NCBI GenBank assembly: GCA_008729055.1 | Contig: SDUX01000003.1 | Location: 248,001 to 312,000, forward strand | Origin: Pyropia haitanensis | Taxonomy: Eukaryota > Rhodophyta > Bangiophyceae > Bangiales > Bangiaceae | Length of the DNA stretch: 64,000 nucleotides | Reading direction: 5' to 3' | Shown here: in pieces, positions 1 through 12,148 of the stretch | Layout: every line of letters starts with the position of its first letter | Numbering within the stretch: position 1 is the stretch's first letter | The notes under the pieces: model-generated | Database searches by the model: none | Told to the model about the DNA's origin: nothing | Seen by the model: only the letters and a program-made list of their open reading frames with translations | Program-made: the position numbers and the translations under genes

Positions 1-1325
<1,325 letters not shown>

Positions 1326-1998
1326 TGGCGCGACGGGCGGCCTGCAGCCGGCATTGCCACCCGGTGCGCCCTTGGTCGCGGCGAAAGAGACGACCCAGCG
1401 TGCTTCCCCGCCGCAACGAGGCCCGGGGCCGACCCTGCAACGTCGCGGCGCACGCGGACTTCAGTCGCGTCCGCTTGCAATTGCATGACTCAATTGACGC
1501 GAGGACGGATGGCGCGGAGCCGTGCAGTGTCACATATACAGGTGCTGACTGGTCAGTTGTTTGAGAACCTCATATGTGTCGATGATTAGACACAATACCG
1601 CTTCTCTGGACACAAATTAATTGTATGGTAAATACCAACGCGCTCGTTCCTGGTCGGTGGTGTCGTGCGCTTCTTCTCTGTGGTCTGCCCGAACCACAAC
1701 CGCCCGCACCCACCCGGACCCATGCGCCGTGCTTCTGCCCTTCTGACCGTCAACACTGATTCTACAACATGCGGCGATCCCCCCCCTTTTCCTTCCTCTG
1801 TTTGCCCGTCAGTGCCACCTTGTCCGTCAGTGCCACCACCTTGGCGACGGCGGCCACCCTCTTGGGCCCGCGCGGCACCGCCACGCCCGCGCTGCAGCAG
1901 CCGTGGCGGTGGCACCCGCCTTGCGCTCTACCGGCGGGCTCCTTCGCTCTTCCCCCACTCCCAACCACTCCTCCAACGTCATCCAAAGGGCGCTCGTG
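1326..1998. other. Divergent intergenic region with an AT-rich patch
   Basis: This spacer separates the phosphatase (leftward) from the sulfurtransferase (rightward) and should hold both promoters. Positions 1555-1640 are markedly AT-rich against GC-rich flanks, with palindrome-like ATTAAT and CATATG words. No TATA box can be assigned with confidence. The open frame from 1903 to 1998 begins with GTG, not ATG, and is treated as leader. Confidence 0.5.
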
Positions 1999-3060
1999 AT
2001 GAGCTCCTCCACGACCCCCCCCCCCCCGCGATCACCCATTGAGCTGGACGCCGCGGCCATGGCCGCCGCGGCAGCTGCGTGGCCCGCCGCCTCGCCGACC
2101 GTGTCGCCCGCGTTTGTAGCGACTCACCCGCGGGGCATCCTGTTGCTGGACGCGTCCTGGACCGTCCCCGGCGCACCCCCCCCCGACACACCGACGCCGC
2201 GCCTCACCCCCACCGCTGCGCGGCTGGACATTGACGCCGTAGCCGACGCGGCGTCGCCGCTGCCGCACATGCTGCCCAGCGTGAGCGGCTGGGCGGCGGC
2301 CGCCGCGTCGGTGGGCCTCACTCCAGACACACCCGTGGTGGTCTATGACGGGGGCGGGCAGTACGTCGCGTCGGCACGGGGCTGGTGGATGTGCCGCGTA
2401 TTTGGGGTGCGCCGGGTGGCGGTGCTGGAGGGGGGGGCACCCGCGTGGGTCGCATCGGGCCTTCCCGTCGCCACTGCGGGTGGCCCCATGCCCGCTATGG
2501 CAGCTCCCACAGGTGCTGAGCAGAGCAGTGGTCGCGGCGGCGGCGGCGATCCCGACCAGGGAGGGGAGTGGACGTTTGACGAGAGGTTGGTGTGGTCGGC
2601 GGCAACGGTAGCGGCCAACGCGGCGGCTTCCCCTCCCCCCGTGCGGCTCCTCGACGCGCGCTCCGCAGGCCGCTACGCGGGGGTGGCGCCCGAGCCGCGG
2701 GCGGGGGTGCGCGGCGGCCACGTGCCCCGCTCGGGGAGCCTCCCGTGGACGACGGTGCTGGCGGCGGGGGGTGGCGGCCTGCTTCCGGCCAAAGAGCTGG
2801 TGTCTGTGTTTCGTGACGCGGGCGTGCGGCTAGGCGAGGGCGACCCGCAGCCGCCGCGCCTGGCGCTGTCGTGTGGCTCGGGAGTGACGGCGGCGGTGGT
2901 GGCGCTGGCGGCGGCGGCGGCGGGCGAGTGGCGGGTGCCCGTCTATGACGGGTCGTGGTCCGAGTGGGGGGCCCGGCGGGACCTGCCCGTCGCCACGGGG
3001 GTGGAGGGCGACGAGGTGCTCGTGCCTCTCGACGGTAGCGGTGGCGCGCCGGAGGCGTGA
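1999..3060 (+). CDS. Two-domain mercaptopyruvate/thiosulfate sulfurtransferase (rhodanese family)
   Basis: This 353-residue protein has two rhodanese domains. Enzymes of this type move sulfane sulfur from 3-mercaptopyruvate or thiosulfate to thiols or cyanide. The N-terminal, catalytically inert domain covers about residues 45-165, with TPDTPVVVYDGGG and AVLEGGAPAWVASGLP. The C-terminal domain includes the arginine-bearing LLDARSAGRYAGVAPEPR segment, GGHVPRSGSLPW and the active-site loop CGSGVTA, whose cysteine is near residue 292. CGSGVTA is typical of mercaptopyruvate sulfurtransferases, whereas classical rhodaneses have CRKGVTA. ATG 1999 is chosen because the open frame further upstream (from 1903) starts with GTG. 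ATG 2059 is a possible alternative. The Ser/Pro/Ala-rich N-terminus could be a weak organelle-targeting leader, but this is uncertain. There is no intron and the frame is intact. Confidence 0.85.
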   Translation: MSSSTTPPPPRSPIELDAAAMAAAAAAWPAASPTVSPAFVATHPRGILLLDASWTVPGAPPPDTPTPRLTPTAARLDIDAVADAASPLPHMLPSVSGWAAAAASVGLTPDTPVVVYDGGGQYVASARGWWMCRVFGVRRVAVLEGGAPAWVASGLPVATAGGPMPAMAAPTGAEQSSGRGGGGDPDQGGEWTFDERLVWSAATVAANAAASPPPVRLLDARSAGRYAGVAPEPRAGVRGGHVPRSGSLPWTTVLAAGGGGLLPAKELVSVFRDAGVRLGEGDPQPPRLALSCGSGVTAAVVALAAAAAGEWRVPVYDGSWSEWGARRDLPVATGVEGDEVLVPLDGSGGAPEA

Positions 3061-3981
3061 AGGGAGGTGGGGGCGGTGCTGGGTTAATACTATAGACTTT
3101 AATCGAATTAGATAGAAATATCCGACTGCAAGGATGAAAGGTCAAAGAACTTTGTGAATTTCTCCCAAATCAAACCAACGAGCTTGAAACACCGGCACGT
3201 CACGAACGCCCAACATTTTGGAACACATCACGAAATGAACTGTGGCTGTTAGGGAGCACTCTTTGCGTCGGCTCGTCCACTCACAGCCGTGCCCGTTCGT
3301 TCTCCTGCCCATTGCCTGCCCTCTCTTGTGTGCTGGCGAGTACAGGTGACCCGCGTCGCCAAGGACCTGGCCAATCAGCACTCCCACACCGGACTGACCA
3401 AGACCGCCAACGCGGTTCCACTCGCGGTGGTGGCCCGCCGCCCAGCTCCCCGAGGTGCTCACCGCCCCGCCCCCGTGCCACCGGACGGCCGCCAGATGGA
3501 CCAGTCTCCCTCCCGCCCATTCCCGCGACTCGCCGCGACCGCCACCACCACCACCGCCGCCGCCCTGGTTGTCGCGCCAGTGGTGTGGGGGGGCCCCCAG
3601 CCAATCCGCGGCGGCCCGTCGTTGGCTTGAGTTGGTCCGCCCCCCGCAGTGGCGCCCGTGGTGGCCCCGGAGGTTGCCGGCGGCGGACTTGGTCACATCC
3701 GCCCCCACGGGGGGGCCCTGTCGACTCCCGTCGCCGTCTCGACCGTTGCCGTCCTGGCCGCCGCCGTGCGCTGGCACCCCCCTCGTGCTTCACTTTGCTC
3801 CTTATCCCATCTCCTTCGACAACCCGCTGCGCGTCACTCTCTTTGTCCTTTCCCCGGACCGTTCCCCCCCTCCCCCCCGCGCCGTGCTCCTGCCCGTCGT
3901 TCCCACTTCTACCCGCCTCACGCCTCCCCCCCTCCCCCCCCCCATCCTGCCCTCCCCCCCTTCCCTTCAGCTCCCCCAGCC
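3061..3981 (+). other. Intergenic: 3' flank of the sulfurtransferase and C-rich leader of the permease gene
   Basis: Positions 3085-3160 form an AT-rich patch just after the sulfurtransferase stop, probably its 3' UTR. From 3840 to 3981 the strand becomes strongly C/T-rich, as is usual here just upstream of start codons. No gene or RNA is recognised in between. Confidence 0.45.
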
Positions 3982-6008
3982 ATGGAGGGCGCCGGCCTAG
4001 CCACCCACGCTTTCCTCGTCTCGGTCGCGGCGGTCATTGGCACGGGCGTCCTCGGCCTGCCCGTCTCCCTCTGGCGGTCGACGCTCGCGCCCTTCACTGC
4101 CGTCTTCTCGCTCACCGCCCTCGCGCAGGTGGCCAGCGTCGCGGCCATGGTGGAGCTCCTCCAGCGCGCGGCCGCGGCGGGCGGCACGCCCACCCCGCCG
4201 CCGTCGCCGCTCGAGGGGGACCTCGACCCCGAGCCAGGGGGGGAAGGTGACAGCGGTGGCGACGGCGGCGGTGGCCCCGCCGCCACCCTCCCCCCCCGGC
4301 CGCCCTACCGGCATAGCAGCCGGGTGGACAGCACCAACGTATCTGGGGAGCTGTCGATAGAGGATGGGCTGGCGGCAGCAGCGGCGCGCGGCGGCGGCGG
4401 TGGCTGCGGCGGCAAGGCGTCCAGGTTGGCCTACTCTGCCGCCACCGCCAGCTCTGCGTCGGTGGGGAGTGACTGGGACGGGGCGGAGGGCGGGGACGGC
4501 AGCGGCGGCGGCGGCGGCGGTGGCTGTGGCGGTGACGGGGGCGGTGGCGGCCGCCTCCGCCGCCGCCGGGCGGTGCCTCCCCCCCCAGCCTCTACGCGAT
4601 TGCAGAGGCGAACCTCGACTCCCTCTCTTCGCGGTTAGCCTTTTACGCCGCCGCGGTGCTGCAGTTTGTGGCCATCCTGACCAGCTACGGCCTCGCCGGC
4701 CCGCAGGCCTACCACGCCCTCTATGCGCTCGTCAGCGGCACGGAAGCGACGGCGCTGCGGGAGGGGGTGCCGCGGTGGGCCATCCTCGCCTTTATCCTGC
4801 CCTTCTCGGCGGTCATTTGTGGCGCGCTCGACACGGTGCTGCCGGCGCTGTCGGCCGCGACGGCGGTCAAGGGGCTGCTGTTCACGGCCGTCATTGTGCT
4901 GGTGTCGGCGCTGCCGGCGATGGCGGGCGGCAACCCGGTGCCGCCAGCGCTCGCCGCGGGCGTTGCCGACCGCATGACGGGGCCCTTCCTGATGGGCACC
5001 GTCGCGCTGGGCGGCCTCGCCAACGTGCTGCCCGTCGTGTGGGACTCGATGGGCAGCTCGCCGACGCGGGCGCAGGTGCGGCACCTCCGCGCGGCGGTCA
5101 TTGGCGCGGTCGCGTGCTGCTGGGCGCTCAACGTGGTCTGGTGCCGGGCGGTACTCGCGATTGTGCCGCGCACCGCCGCCGCGGGGCTGCCGTCGCTCGC
5201 CGCCGCGCACGCGGCGGGCCAGATTAGCACGGTGCCGCTCATCCAGCAGCTCCGCGTCGTTGCCGCCGCGTCGGGGCGCGCGTCGAGCCCCGCCGCGACC
5301 GCCCTCCACGCGCTCGTCGACGCGTTTGTTGCGATTTCCGTGACGGTCAGCTTTGGCGTCATGGGCGCAGGTTACCGGCACCTGGTGGACGGGCTCGCCG
5401 ACGGGGCGGGGCTGCCCCGGCTCGCCGCGTACGTGCCGGCGTTTGGGGCGGTCGCGGCGCTCGCGGCGACCAACCCGGCGGGGTTCATCGCGGTCATTGA
5501 GCGGGCGAGCAGCCTCGGGCTCAACGTGCAGGCCGGCTTTTTTGTCGTCTACATGCTGTGGAACGCGCGGCGCAAGGAGCGGGCGCACGCGGCGCTGCGG
5601 GCGCTCGCGCGGGAGCAGGCAATGGGGCTGGGTGCCAGGCCGCCGGTTGCGCCCGCTGGGGGGCGGGCGACCGCCGTGTCGGTCGAGCGGCCACCGCGGC
5701 CACCCGCTGCGGGCGGCGGTGGCGGCGGCGGCGGCGGCGGCACGGGGGGGGATGTGGCCGTCGAGGTCGGGGCCAAGGCCGCGACGGCCGGCGGCGGGGC
5801 GACGGCGGCATCGCCACTGTTGTCGGCGGCGACGGTGGCCGAGGCGGGGGTGGAGGCGGCGCCGCCCGCGACGCCCATCCTGCTGCCCCTCCGCGACGGC
5901 ACCGCGACGGTGGCGGTGGTGGGCGGCATGGCGTTCTTTGCGTTCGCGTCGGCCATTGACGTGGTCGCGCCGCTGCTGGGCATTGACATTGGGGGGTCCC
6001 ACGAGTAG
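3982..6008 (+). CDS. Amino-acid permease-like multi-pass membrane protein (frame break near 4580)
   Basis: This is probably an amino-acid transporter of the AAAP/APC superfamily. From ATG 3982 the first membrane segments carry the hallmark AVIGTGVLGLPVSLW, then FSLTALAQVASVAAMVELLQ. A hydrophilic, glycine-rich loop of about 140 residues follows (4170-4580). Transport segments resume one frame over with SLYAIAEANLDSL, then LQFVAILTSYGLAGPQAYH and about seven further hydrophobic stretches, ending at a TGG-rich TAG stop near 6008. The move from the first frame to the second needs one extra base. The eight-C run at 4579-4586 is the natural place, giving about 675 residues. A small intron ending in the pyrimidine tract and CAG at 4586-4588 is the alternative. 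A second Gly/Ala-rich loop lies at 5690-5860, before the last hydrophobic segment. Substrate cannot be told from sequence. The family call is good; exact topology is not. Confidence 0.7.
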
Positions 6009-6578
6009 CTGGGGGTGAGGAGGGGTTGGGGGGGGGGGGGGGGGGTAGGGGGAATCGTGCTCGCTTCCAGACGCTGTGGGTACACCGGGCTACAACACGC
6101 GGTGGAGCGGCGGGCAGTCGCCACCTCGGTCGATGTTGGGTGGGTGGATGTGGGTGCGCCTTCTTCTCCCCTTCTCGCCGTCTGTGTTTTTTTTTCGCGT
6201 GGCCAAGGTGGGAGGGAGAGGGACAAGGGCGGCGGGCGGCGGCGGCAGCGGCGGCGGTTCGTCGTCGGTCGCCCATTTTTTTTTGGCTGTTGTTGGGCGA
6301 GTGCACCCCGCTGCGTGCTGCGATGGCGGCCGACCCCAGCCAGGCGCACCCCCCCTGCCCTCCCCCTGGCCCCCCCTACCCACCTCCACAGGTCGCCCCC
6401 GCCGTGTGGCATGACGGCAGGGGGGGGGAAAGGCGGGGCAGGGGGGCAGCCCCCGTTCCCGGTAGCGGTCGGCGCGCCTCCCCCCCCCCCCCCGCCGCGC
6501 CTGGCCGGCGCGTCTCCCGCTCGTCGAGTGCGGCCGGCGAGCGGCCCGCCGGGTACTGGGAGGGTGGGTGGGCGGCGA

Positions 6579-6605
6579 GGGGGGGGGGGGGGGGGGGGGG
6601 GGGGG
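6579..6605 (+). repeat. 27-base G homopolymer
   Basis: An uninterrupted run of 27 G residues lies in the spacer between the permease and kinase genes. Runs this long can form G-quadruplexes and are a known source of length errors in sequencing. Confidence 0.9.
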
Positions 6606-7489
6606 AGCGGGCTTAATGATTTGGTGGGTGCTGCCGAGCCGCGGTGCGGGTGGGGTGGAGCGGGTTGGTGGCCGCCGCCGCCGCGTTATGGATGATGGGC
6701 GTGGGGAGGGGAGGGATAGGCAGTGGGGTGGGGTGAAGCGGAAGGAGGGGGTGGGCGGTGGGGGCGGCGGTGGGGGAGGGCGGTGGTGGCGGCGGCGGCG
6801 GGGGGGGGGGGGGGGGGTGCGTCGGCCCCAGCGCGTGGACCGGCGGCTCATGAGGGGCGGCGCGGATCGGACGGGGCGCCCCCCCCCCCCCCGCCCTCTT
6901 CCCGCGCCACTCGGCGCCGGTCGCGGCGGCTACGTGCGCGCCGCCGCCGCCGCCTCGCGTCCTTGTCTTTTTCCCGTCTTTGCCCTCCCCCCCCCCACCC
7001 CCCCCCCGCCCTTCCCTTTCCCCCCCCACTCCCCCTTCCCTGCCCTGCGTACCGACGGAGGGGGGAGACGCGCGCGGCCGGCCGTAGTGGGCGCGACCGC
7101 CCCGCCGGGGCGGATAATTTCCCGCGGCTGGGGTGCGGGCGGCCGCCCGCGCCGCCCGCCCGCCATGGGCCGCCGCAGCGGCCGACGCGCCGCGCCGCGC
7201 CGCGCCGCGCCGCGGCGTGTGCCGCTCCGCCCCACCGCCGCCGCCGGGACGGCCCGGCCACAGCCAGGTCCCCCCCCCTGCGGGTGTGTGGCCGCCGCTT
7301 GCGGTTGCCGCCGCCACGCGGCGGCGGCGGCGGCGGCGGCGCGCGCCGCCGCGGCGGCGGCGACCCGCCGTGCGGTGGTCCCCGCCGCGGGGGGGGGGAG
7401 GGCGCCGCCGGCGTCGGCCGACCGCTGGTCGCGGCGTGGTGCGGCGGGGGCTGGCGGCTGGCTGGCGCGTCGATCCCGCCATGCGGGGG

Positions 7490-7650
7490 GGGGTGGGGGT
7501 GGTCAGGGGCGGGGAGGGGGAGGGGGGGGGGGGGGAGGGAGGGGGGGGGTGGGAGGGAGGGGGGGGTGGGAGGGAGGGGGGGGGGGAGGGAGGGGGGGGG
7601 GAGTGTGGGGGTGGGGGGGTGGGGGGGGGTGGGGGTAGGGGGGGGGTGGG
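7490..7650 (+). repeat. G-tract array (GGGAGGG/GGGTGGG)
   Basis: About 160 bases consist almost entirely of G tracts of three or more separated by single A or T bases, such as GGGAGGGAGG and GGGTGGGAGG. This is ideal G-quadruplex sequence. It encodes only Gly/Arg or Pro/Ser runs in any frame and lies outside the supported genes. Confidence 0.8.
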
Positions 7651-7983
7651 GTGGCCCACCGCGCACTGTGGCGCTTGAGCTCGCCGCTCTTGTTGGCTGC
7701 TGTGCGTGGAGGACGTTGTGGGGGGGGGGGGTGGGGAGCACGTACCCGACGGCGCCCCGCCGCTCGCTGCCCGTTGGGTGTGGGAGGGTGGTCGCGGCTG
7801 CCGGCGGGGTACCCCAGGGGAGACGACGGCCGTGGCCTGGCGCGCCTCTCGGGCGGACACTACCGACCGGGGGGGTGGGTGGTGGTGCGGTGGTGGGGGG
7901 GGGGGGGGAGGGGGGGACGTGGCGTTGGCGTCGCCCGCGACGGCGCGTCGGCGGCGGCAGCGTCGGCGGCGGCGGCGGCGGCA

Positions 7984-8024
<41 letters not shown>

Positions 8025-8470
8025 AGCGGGCTCCCCCGCGCGCGGGCGGCGGGGGTGGTGAGCGGGCAGCGGCGGCGGCGGGGGTGGGTGCTGGTGGTGG
8101 CGGCGGCGGTGGGGTGCGCGGTGCGACGGCTGGGGGTGCGCGTGGCTGCTGAGGGCGGCGGGGGGGGGGGGGGAAGGGGGGGGGTCGCGACGGCGGGTCG
8201 CCGCCCGCCCGCTCTTGGCGGTCCCGCCCCGACGGTGCCCGCGGCGCCGTGTGCGGTTGCGCCGTGTGCCACGGTGGTGGGTGGGGTCTCCCTGACGCTG
8301 GCCACCCCCCCACCCCCCCCCCCGGTTCTTCTTCCGCCGGCCCGTCTTCCTCCCGCGCGGTTCTCCGCCGAGGCCCGCCAGCCAACCGGTGAGCGGTCGG
8401 CGTCGGCGTCGGCGGCGGCGGCAGCGGCGGCCGGCGGCCGGCGGCCGGCGGCCGGCGCGGCGGCGGGAGG

Positions 8471-11400
8471 ATGGGCGTCAACAAGTTCCTCAACAATGTG
8501 TTTACCACCTCCGCCACGCGCAACGCGCGCAACGGCGGCGGCGGCGGCGCGGGGGCGGCGGCGGCCGCGGCGGCCGCCGCGGCGGCCGCGGATGCTGCCG
8601 ACGGGCTGCCGTCCCAGTCGGACAGCGCGCTCGGCGCGCTGATGGCCACCCGTGCGGAGCGTGGTTCCCGCCGCTCGTCGGTGGGTAGCGGCGGCGGCGG
8701 CGGCGGTGGGGGTGGGGGTGGGGGTGGGGGTGGGGGTGGCGGGGGGGGTGGCGCCGATGGGGGTGGCGGTGGGGGGGCGACCGGCGGGGGGCTCGTGCGC
8801 ATGCGCAGCAGCCGCCGCAGCCGCCCGCAGCTGCCCCTGCCTACGCCTGGCGGGGAAGCGGCCGCCGCTGTGACGGCGGCGGCGGCGGCGGCCGAGGTGT
8901 CGGATGTGGACCTGTACGGGCGGTTCAACCGGGGGATGGCGCTCGCGGATGAGGGGGACGACCTCGACCCGGCGGCGGGCGTGTGGGGGGGTGCGCCACC
9001 GCGGAGTCCCGTCCGCCCCGCCTGGGGCCGCGCCGACCGCTATGGTGGGCCGCCGGTGGGGGGGGGCGGCGGCGGGTTTGTGGGCAGCGCCGACCACGGC
9101 GGCGGCGGCGGTGCGAGCGGCGACGGCGGCCACGGCGGGGGGGCGGATGCGGACGCGGCCGCGCGCGGCGCCTGGGGGGGGGCCCCGTTTGCCGCGACCG
9201 CATCGCTGGTGCCGGCGGGGTCTCCCCACGGAGGGGACCGGCCGGCGTCGCTGGTGTCCATCTCCTCGGTCGCGGACGAGGGGGGGGCTTTGGCGGCAGC
9301 GGCAGCGGCGGCGGTGGCGGTGGGGGTGGCGGTGGGGGTGGTGGGGGTGGCGGTGGTGGCGGCGGTGGCCCGTCGGGTGCCCTCGGCGGCGCCGCGTTTG
9401 GCCACCAGCGCAGCCGCCGTGAGGGCCTGGTGCAGGCCGCCAAGCGGGGCGCCGCGGCGAGCCTCCAGCCCGAGGTGCTGTCCCAGCTGTCGCCCCGCTC
9501 CGCCGCCCGCGCGGCGCGGGCGGGTGGCGGCGGCGGTCACTGGGGGGGCGGGGGGGTGGGAGGCGCGGGGGGGGCGGGTGCCGCCGGCGGCGGCGGCGAC
9601 AAGGGCGCCGCGGGCTCCCCGCGCGCCGCGGCGGTGGGCGCGCCGACCAAGCGGCCGGCGCGGCCGCTCGAGCGGCGGGCGTCGCGGCCACTCGAGCGGC
9701 GGCCGAGTGGCGCGGGGGGGGGGTGCGGTCGCCCAAGCGCACCGCGGACGGGGGTGGCGGCGCCGGTGCCGCTGCCGGTGCTGCAGCCGCTGTCGCGGCG
9801 GCGGCTGCGGCCGACGCGGCTCTATGTCGGGGTGGTGGTGGTGGTGGTGGCGGCGGCGACGGCGGCCACGAGCCGCGTGCCCCCCACCGGCGGCTGGCCA
9901 AGCGCCCGTCTGCGCTGGCGGGCCTCACGCCCACCGCGGCGGGCGTCGAGCGGCCGTCCCCCCCCGCCGCAGCGGGCGTCCACCTCCAGCGATCCACCCG
10001 GTGGTCGACGTCGCCCGCGTCTGCGGCGGCGCAGGCCGCCGCCGCCGCGGCGGTGGCGGCGGAAGAGGCGGGCACGGGGTACGACGACGCGGCGCTCGAC
10101 GCGGAGCTTGCCATCCCGCCGTCGGAGCGGTTGGACCCAGCGTTTGTGAGTGTGGCGGCCGTTGGCGGGGCGCCCGCCGGCGGTAGTGGCGGCGGCGGTG
10201 GCGGCGGCAGAGGCGGTAGCGCCCGAGCCGGTGCGTCGTCGGCCGCCGCGGTGGCGGCCGCCGCCGCGGCAGCGGCGGCCGAGGCCGAGGCCGCCGCCGC
10301 GGCGCCCGTGTCGGACGCGTTTTCGCTCGACGAGGCGAGCGACGGGGACCTGCGCTTCCACGCCGACGCCGCGGCGGTGGAGGCGTTCAACTCGCCGCTG
10401 CCGAGCCCGGAGGCCGGCGGCGGCGACGGCGGCAGGGCGGCCGGTGTCGGCGGGGTGGCGTCCCCCCTGGGCGGGGGGGAGGGGAGGAGACGGGCGACGG
10501 CGGCGGCGGCCACGACCGACACGGCGGCACCGCGGGTGGTCGTTGCCGCCGACACCAGCTGGCTGACGCCGGCCGGTGGCGGCGGTGGGGTGGCCAAGCC
10601 GCCGGCCGCCAGCGGCGCGGCGTCGGTGCGGAGCCCCGACCAAGTGCAGGCCTTCCCCGCGGGCGGCTCCCCAGCGGCGGACCTGCTGGTGGCGGGCACG
10701 ACGCCAGAGGCGGCGGCCGCCACCGTTGCCGCCGCCGCCGTGCTGCTGCCGCTGTCCACCCCCGCCGCCGCCGCGGCGGCGTCGGCGGCGACGGGAGGGG
10801 GGGCGCGAGGGGGGACCCGGCGGGCGTGGGGCGTGGGAGCAACGACGCCACGGCGAGGCGGGCGCCAAGAGCGCGCGGGCCGCCGCCGCTCGCGCTGCTG
10901 TCGACGTTGAGTGGGGAGGGGGGGCGGGCGGCCGCCGCCGCTGCCGCGTCGTCGGCGGAGGCGTCGGCCGCGGCTGGCGGTGGCAGCGGCGGCGGCGGGG
11001 TGGGGGAGACCCCCGGCGGCGGCGGCACGGCCCTGCAGGTGCTCCCGTCGGTAGACGCGACGGGCGTGCGGAAGCGCCCCCCCCCCCTGGTCAAGGCGCC
11101 GTCAGAGGAGAAGGTGACGGAGGACGAGTTTGTGTTTGGCGCGGACGGCACGTTCCGCGGCGGCGGCTTTAAGATCACCCTCAAGGGCATGGTGCAGGCG
11201 CCCGACCGCGTGATGCGCAAAGACTCGGACGGCGCGTCGGTGGAGGGCGTGCCCAAGTCGACCAACAACATCATCATGGTGCGGTCGCTGACCGAGTTCC
11301 GCGCCGGCGTCACGCTCGGCGCCGGCGCCAACGGGCGGGTGTACAAGGCGACGCACGTGCCGACGGGGCGGAACCTGGCGATCAAGGTGGTCAACGTGTA

Positions 11401-12148
11401 CGACGATGCCAAGCGGGTGCAGCTGCTCAAGGAGCTCGAGACGCTGTCCACCCACGTGTCGCGCTTCCTCGTCCGCTTCTTTGGCGCGTTTTACGACGGC
11501 TCAGGCGCGGTGCACATTGCGCTCGAGTACATGGACCGGGGCTCGCTGGAGGATACGGTCCGCCAATTTGGGCCCGTCCCCGAGCCGGTCATGAACCACA
11601 TTGCCGTCCACTGCCTCCGTGGCCTGCGCTTCCTCCACCGGCACCACGTGCTGCACCGGGACTTTAAGACCGCCAACATCCTCCTCTCCCGCGCGCTCTG
11701 CCGCGCCAAGCTGTCGGACTTTGGGCTCGCCCGCGACCTGCAGGCGGGCGTGTCGCGCGCCGACACGTTTGTCGGCACCGTCGCGTACATGAGCCCCGAG
11801 CGCCTAAAGGGCGAGACGTACACCTACGCGGGCGACGTGTGGGGCCTCGGCGTCAGCCTCGTCGAGTGCGCCCTCGGTCGGTACCCGTTTGAGCGGCCGT
11901 CCTCGTTCTTTGACTACATCGACGCGGCGGTGAACAAGCCGGTGCTCGGGCCGGGCATGGCGACGGGGCTGTCCGCGGACGCGCGCGATTTCATCGCGCT
12001 GTGCACGCACGTGGACCCGCGGCGGCGGCCGACGGCGGCGGAGCTGCTGCAGCACCCGTGGATTGCGCGGCGGCCACTGGACGACCGCGTGTTTATCAAG
12101 TGGCTGGATGAGGTGGCGTCGGCCGCGCGGGGGACGCCCAAGCGGTGA
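8471..12148 (+). CDS. MAP kinase kinase (STE7/MAP2K family) with a long low-complexity N-terminus; three frame breaks
   Basis: This is a dual-specificity MAP2K. The kinase domain is intact near the C-terminus (about 11290-12080): glycine loop GAGANGRVYKA, lysine in AIKVV, catalytic HRDFKTAN (most kinases have L or I, then K-P/K-x, after HRD), DFGLAR and YMSPERLKG. The activation loop GVSRADTFVGT has Ser-x3-Thr before FVGT, the spacing of animal and yeast MAP2Ks rather than the Ser/Thr-x5 of land plants. The first ATG is at 8471 (MGVNKFLNNVF). The N-terminal 800-odd residues are disordered Ala/Gly/Ser sequence. They run through three frames, changing near 9280-9287, 9714-9723 and 10797-10814. 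Each change falls on a G run and is repaired by one added base, giving about 1,226 residues. The kinase assignment is firm; the N-terminal extent depends on the frame corrections. Confidence 0.8.
8698..8750 (+). repeat. GGTGGG-type microsatellite inside the MAP2K gene
   Basis: GGCGGC and GGTGGG units are tandemly repeated and encode an uninterrupted glycine tract. The tract interrupts an otherwise hydrophilic N-terminal region just after RRSSVGSG. Confidence 0.7.

Larger units (their letters stand above)
6009..8470. other. G-rich low-complexity spacer between permease and MAP2K genes
   Basis: This 2.5-kb stretch is dominated by homopurine/homopyrimidine and CGG-type triplet sequence. It has uninterrupted G runs of 18 (6028-6045) and 27 (6579-6605), C runs near 6481-6493 and 6880-6893, and a long GGGAGGG/GGGTGGG block at 7490-7650. 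Long open frames exist on both strands, but they encode only Pro, Gly, Arg and Ala runs and contain no recognisable domain. I read it as noncoding, probably including the MAP2K leader at its right end. Confidence 0.5.

Noticed and set aside
6848..10759. Minus-strand open frame of about 1,300 codons
   Set aside because: It mirrors the MAP2K gene and its G-rich leader. The product is Pro/Arg/Ala runs with no domain. High GC makes stop codons rare on the opposite strand.
8471..10825. Reading the MAP2K N-terminus as three separate small genes
   Set aside because: None of the pieces has its own start and stop in a sensible place. All breaks fall on G runs with the same sign, and composition is continuous with the kinase gene.
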